NCBI GenBank assembly: GCA_025965735.1
Contig: JAOPWK010000012.1
Coordinates: 1 to 6,850 of the forward strand
Reading direction: 5' to 3'
DNA: 6,850 nt
DNA from: Frankiales bacterium
Lineage (GTDB): Bacteria > Actinomycetota > Actinomycetes > Mycobacteriales > SCTD01
Shown: positions 5,670-6,850 of the stretch, piece after piece
Layout: each line of letters opens with the position of its first letter
How positions within the stretch are numbered: position 1 is the first letter of the stretch
Program-made: the position numbers and the translations under genes
The notes under the pieces: generated by a model
What the model was told of the DNA's origin: nothing
Database searches by the model: none
The model's input: the letters and a program-made list of their open reading frames with translations, nothing else

Positions 5670-6469
5670 CCACCATCGCGCTGCTCGGCGTCGGCAAGCT
5701 CGGCGAGGCGCTGCTGTCGGGTCTGCTGCGCTCGGGCCTGCCCGCCTCCGTGGTGCTGGCCGCCGAGCGGCACCAGGAGCGGGCGGCCGAGATCGCCGAC
5801 CGGTACGGCGTCCGCACGCCGTCGCCGGAGGAGGCGACCGCGGAGGCCGACGTCGTGCTGCTGGTCGTGAAGCCGCAGGACATGCGCACGCTGCTCGGGG
5901 AGATCGCCCCGCACGTCCGTCCGGGCACCCTGGTCGTGTCCATGGCGGCCGGCATCACCTCGGCGCTGGTCGAGGAGCTGCTCCCCGCCGGCACCCACGT
6001 CGTGCGCGTCATGACCAACACCCCGGTCTTCGTCGACGAGGCCATGTCCGCCATCAGCGCCGGCTCGCACGCCGGCCCCGAGCACCTGCAGGTGGTCGAG
6101 GACCTGCTCAGCCCGGTCGGAAAGGTCGTGCGCGTGCCGGAGTCGCAGCAGGACGCGGTCACCGCGCTGTCCGGCAGCGGACCGGCGTACTTCTTCTTCC
6201 TGGTCGAGGCGATGATCGACGCCGGCATCCTGCTGGGCCTGCCGCGCGCCGTGGCCGCCGAGCTGATCGTGCAGACCGCGGTCGGCAGCGCGCGGATGCT
6301 GCGCGAGTCCGGAGAGCACCCGGTGCTGCTCCGCGAGGCCGTGACCAGCCCTGGCGGCACGACGATCTCGGCGATCCGCACGATGGAGGACCACGGGGTA
6401 CGGGCTGCCTTGCTGGCCGCCATCGAGGCGGCGCGCGACCGCTCCCGCGAGCTCGCTGCCGACGCCTGA
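5666..6469 (+). CDS. proC: Pyrroline-5-carboxylate reductase
   Basis: Final step of proline synthesis: NAD(P)H-dependent reduction of P5C to L-proline in the cytoplasm, normally by a decamer. The 267-residue length is typical. The N-terminal Rossmann domain has GVGKLG (8-13), with Leu where many homologues have Met, and VVKPQ (67-71). MTNTP (116-120) replaces the common MPNTP at the domain junction. The C-terminal dimerisation domain carries the substrate-binding signature ALSGSGPAYFFF (167-178) and LREAVTSPGGTT (222-233), the PROSITE-type ProC signature. The start GTG 5666 overlaps the proline dehydrogenase stop (GTGA); the upstream open frame is only out-of-frame coding in the preceding genes. 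It is therefore encoded on one transcript with the enzyme that catalyses the reverse conversion. Close linkage to an Rv0498-like gene is also seen in mycobacteria (Rv0498-Rv0500, from memory). Confidence 0.97.
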   Translation: MTTIALLGVGKLGEALLSGLLRSGLPASVVLAAERHQERAAEIADRYGVRTPSPEEATAEADVVLLVVKPQDMRTLLGEIAPHVRPGTLVVSMAAGITSALVEELLPAGTHVVRVMTNTPVFVDEAMSAISAGSHAGPEHLQVVEDLLSPVGKVVRVPESQQDAVTALSGSGPAYFFFLVEAMIDAGILLGLPRAVAAELIVQTAVGSARMLRESGEHPVLLREAVTSPGGTTISAIRTMEDHGVRAALLAAIEAARDRSRELAADA

Positions 6470-6496
6470 CGACAGGCGGGCTGACCGCTGGCTCCG

Positions 6497-6502
6497 TAGG
6501 CT
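6497..6502 (+). promoter_or_regulatory. Probable -10 element (TAGGCT) for a leaderless adaptor-lipoprotein mRNA
   Basis: TAGGCT fits TANNNT and lies six bases (6503-6508) before the GTG at 6509, in the 39-base space after proC. No Shine-Dalgarno is present. CTGAC-like strings occur at 6466-6470 and 6481-6485, but their spacings (about 25 and 10 bases) do not suit a -35. No terminator hairpin for the proline unit is evident in this space, so read-through from proC is also possible. Confidence 0.55.
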
Positions 6503-6508
6503 GAGCAG

Positions 6509-6850
6509 GTGAAGCGCGTCCTGCTCGCCGTCGCTCTGCTGGCGACCGGCTGCAGCGGCGACGACACCCCCGTCGTGCGCGTCGGGGAGGTGCAGCGCAC
6601 CACCGTCGCGGAGACGGTGGACGCACCGGGCAGCGTCGGCGCCCGCGCCAGAGCCACCGTCAGCGCGCCCACCGACGCCAAGGTCGAGCAGGTGCTGGTG
6701 CAGGACGGCGCGACCGTCGCCGCCGGCGCGGTGCTGGTCCGGCTGTCCAGCCCGTCGGCGCAGGAGCGGCTGCGGCAGGCGCAGGCCGCGCAGGCCTCCG
6801 CGGCCGGCGGCGCCATCAGCCTGCCGCGGGCCGATCTCGGCCCTGTGCAG
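6509..6850 (+). CDS. HlyD/RND-type periplasmic adaptor lipoprotein, 5' part only
   Basis: The first 114 codons of a gene that runs off the right end. Residues 1-15 form a lipoprotein signal: MKR, a hydrophobic run (VLLAVALLA) and a lipobox ending TGC, with lipidated C15 followed by an acidic SGDD. It should be anchored to the outer face of the membrane. Residues 50-80 (SAPTDAKVEQVLVQDGATV, AAGAVLVRL) match the first half of a biotinyl-lipoyl-like barrel-sandwich domain of efflux adaptor proteins. From about 81 an Ala/Gln/Arg-rich stretch (SAQERLRQAQAAQAS) begins the expected coiled-coil hairpin. In Gram-positive bacteria such adaptors usually precede MacB-like ABC transporter genes, which would lie beyond the window. 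The N-terminal start GTG 6509 is fixed by the signal peptide and by TAGGCT six bases upstream. The family is likely, but the missing 3' part prevents firm assignment. Confidence 0.78.
   Translation, partial: MKRVLLAVALLATGCSGDDTPVVRVGEVQRTTVAETVDAPGSVGARARATVSAPTDAKVEQVLVQDGATVAAGAVLVRLSSPSAQERLRQAQAAQASAAGGAISLPRADLGPVQ

Noticed and set aside
4749..6469. Possible bifunctional PutA
   Set aside because: The dehydrogenase ends after its barrel, and the next gene is ProC, not a P5C dehydrogenase; no aldehyde-dehydrogenase motif is visible.
6466..6486. CTGAC-type strings as -35 boxes for the adaptor lipoprotein gene
   Set aside because: Their distances to TAGGCT are about 25 and 10 bases, outside the 16-19 range.
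1..6850. CRISPR arrays, tRNA or rRNA genes, insertion sequences, phage genes
   Set aside because: No regularly spaced repeats, cloverleaf-like or rRNA-like sequence, transposase or integrase motifs were seen on either strand.

Overview
The window is very GC-rich (roughly 70-75% by eye) with a strong third-position G/C bias. It starts many genes with GTG or TTG and is packed with genes that overlap or sit a few bases apart. This points to a free-living actinobacterium. The first gene strongly resembles mycobacterial Rv0498 and the second resembles Rv2296 (DhmA), both compared from memory. I cannot name the genus; no rRNA or other marker is present.

Layout: (1) 19-873 (+), a TIM-barrel 'sugar phosphate isomerase/epimerase' family protein whose start is uncertain because its frame is open to the window edge. 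(2) 887-3080 (+), a three-gene unit: a subfamily-I haloalkane dehalogenase, a small alpha/beta hydrolase of the HGGYW type, and a GNAT acetyltransferase. Consecutive members are joined by 4-base stop/start overlaps (TTGA, GTGA). (3) 3091-3573 (+), a PemK/MazF-fold protein without an evident antitoxin. (4) 3574-3654, a convergent spacer holding two perfect inverted repeats that probably terminate transcription. (5) 3655-4719 (-), a compact FAD-dependent aromatic-hydroxylase-like protein, the only minus-strand gene. (6) 4749-6469 (+), monofunctional proline dehydrogenase and pyrroline-5-carboxylate reductase (ProC), coupled by a GTGA overlap. (7) 6509-6850 (+), the 5' part of a lipoprotein HlyD/RND-type periplasmic adaptor that runs off the window.

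The most striking pattern is in the start regions. Four genes not coupled to the one before (887, 3091, 4749, 6509) each carry a TANNNT -10-like hexamer exactly 6 or 7 bases before the start codon and no Shine-Dalgarno sequence. That is the geometry of leaderless transcription. Three downstream genes (1777, 2544, 5666) instead start inside the preceding stop codon. The minus-strand gene alone has a clear Shine-Dalgarno. Start-site architecture therefore marks the transcription units directly.

Functionally, the middle block (dehalogenase, esterase-like hydrolase, acetyltransferase, FAD hydroxylase) looks like an accessory set for xenobiotic or small-molecule turnover. It lies between two genes, the Rv0498-like barrel and proC, that are close neighbours in mycobacteria. 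The proline pair encodes two opposing reactions in one transcript. I see no tRNA, rRNA, CRISPR array, insertion sequence or prophage. I found no clear new multi-gene system; the repeated leaderless start module and the opposing proline pair are the best leads.
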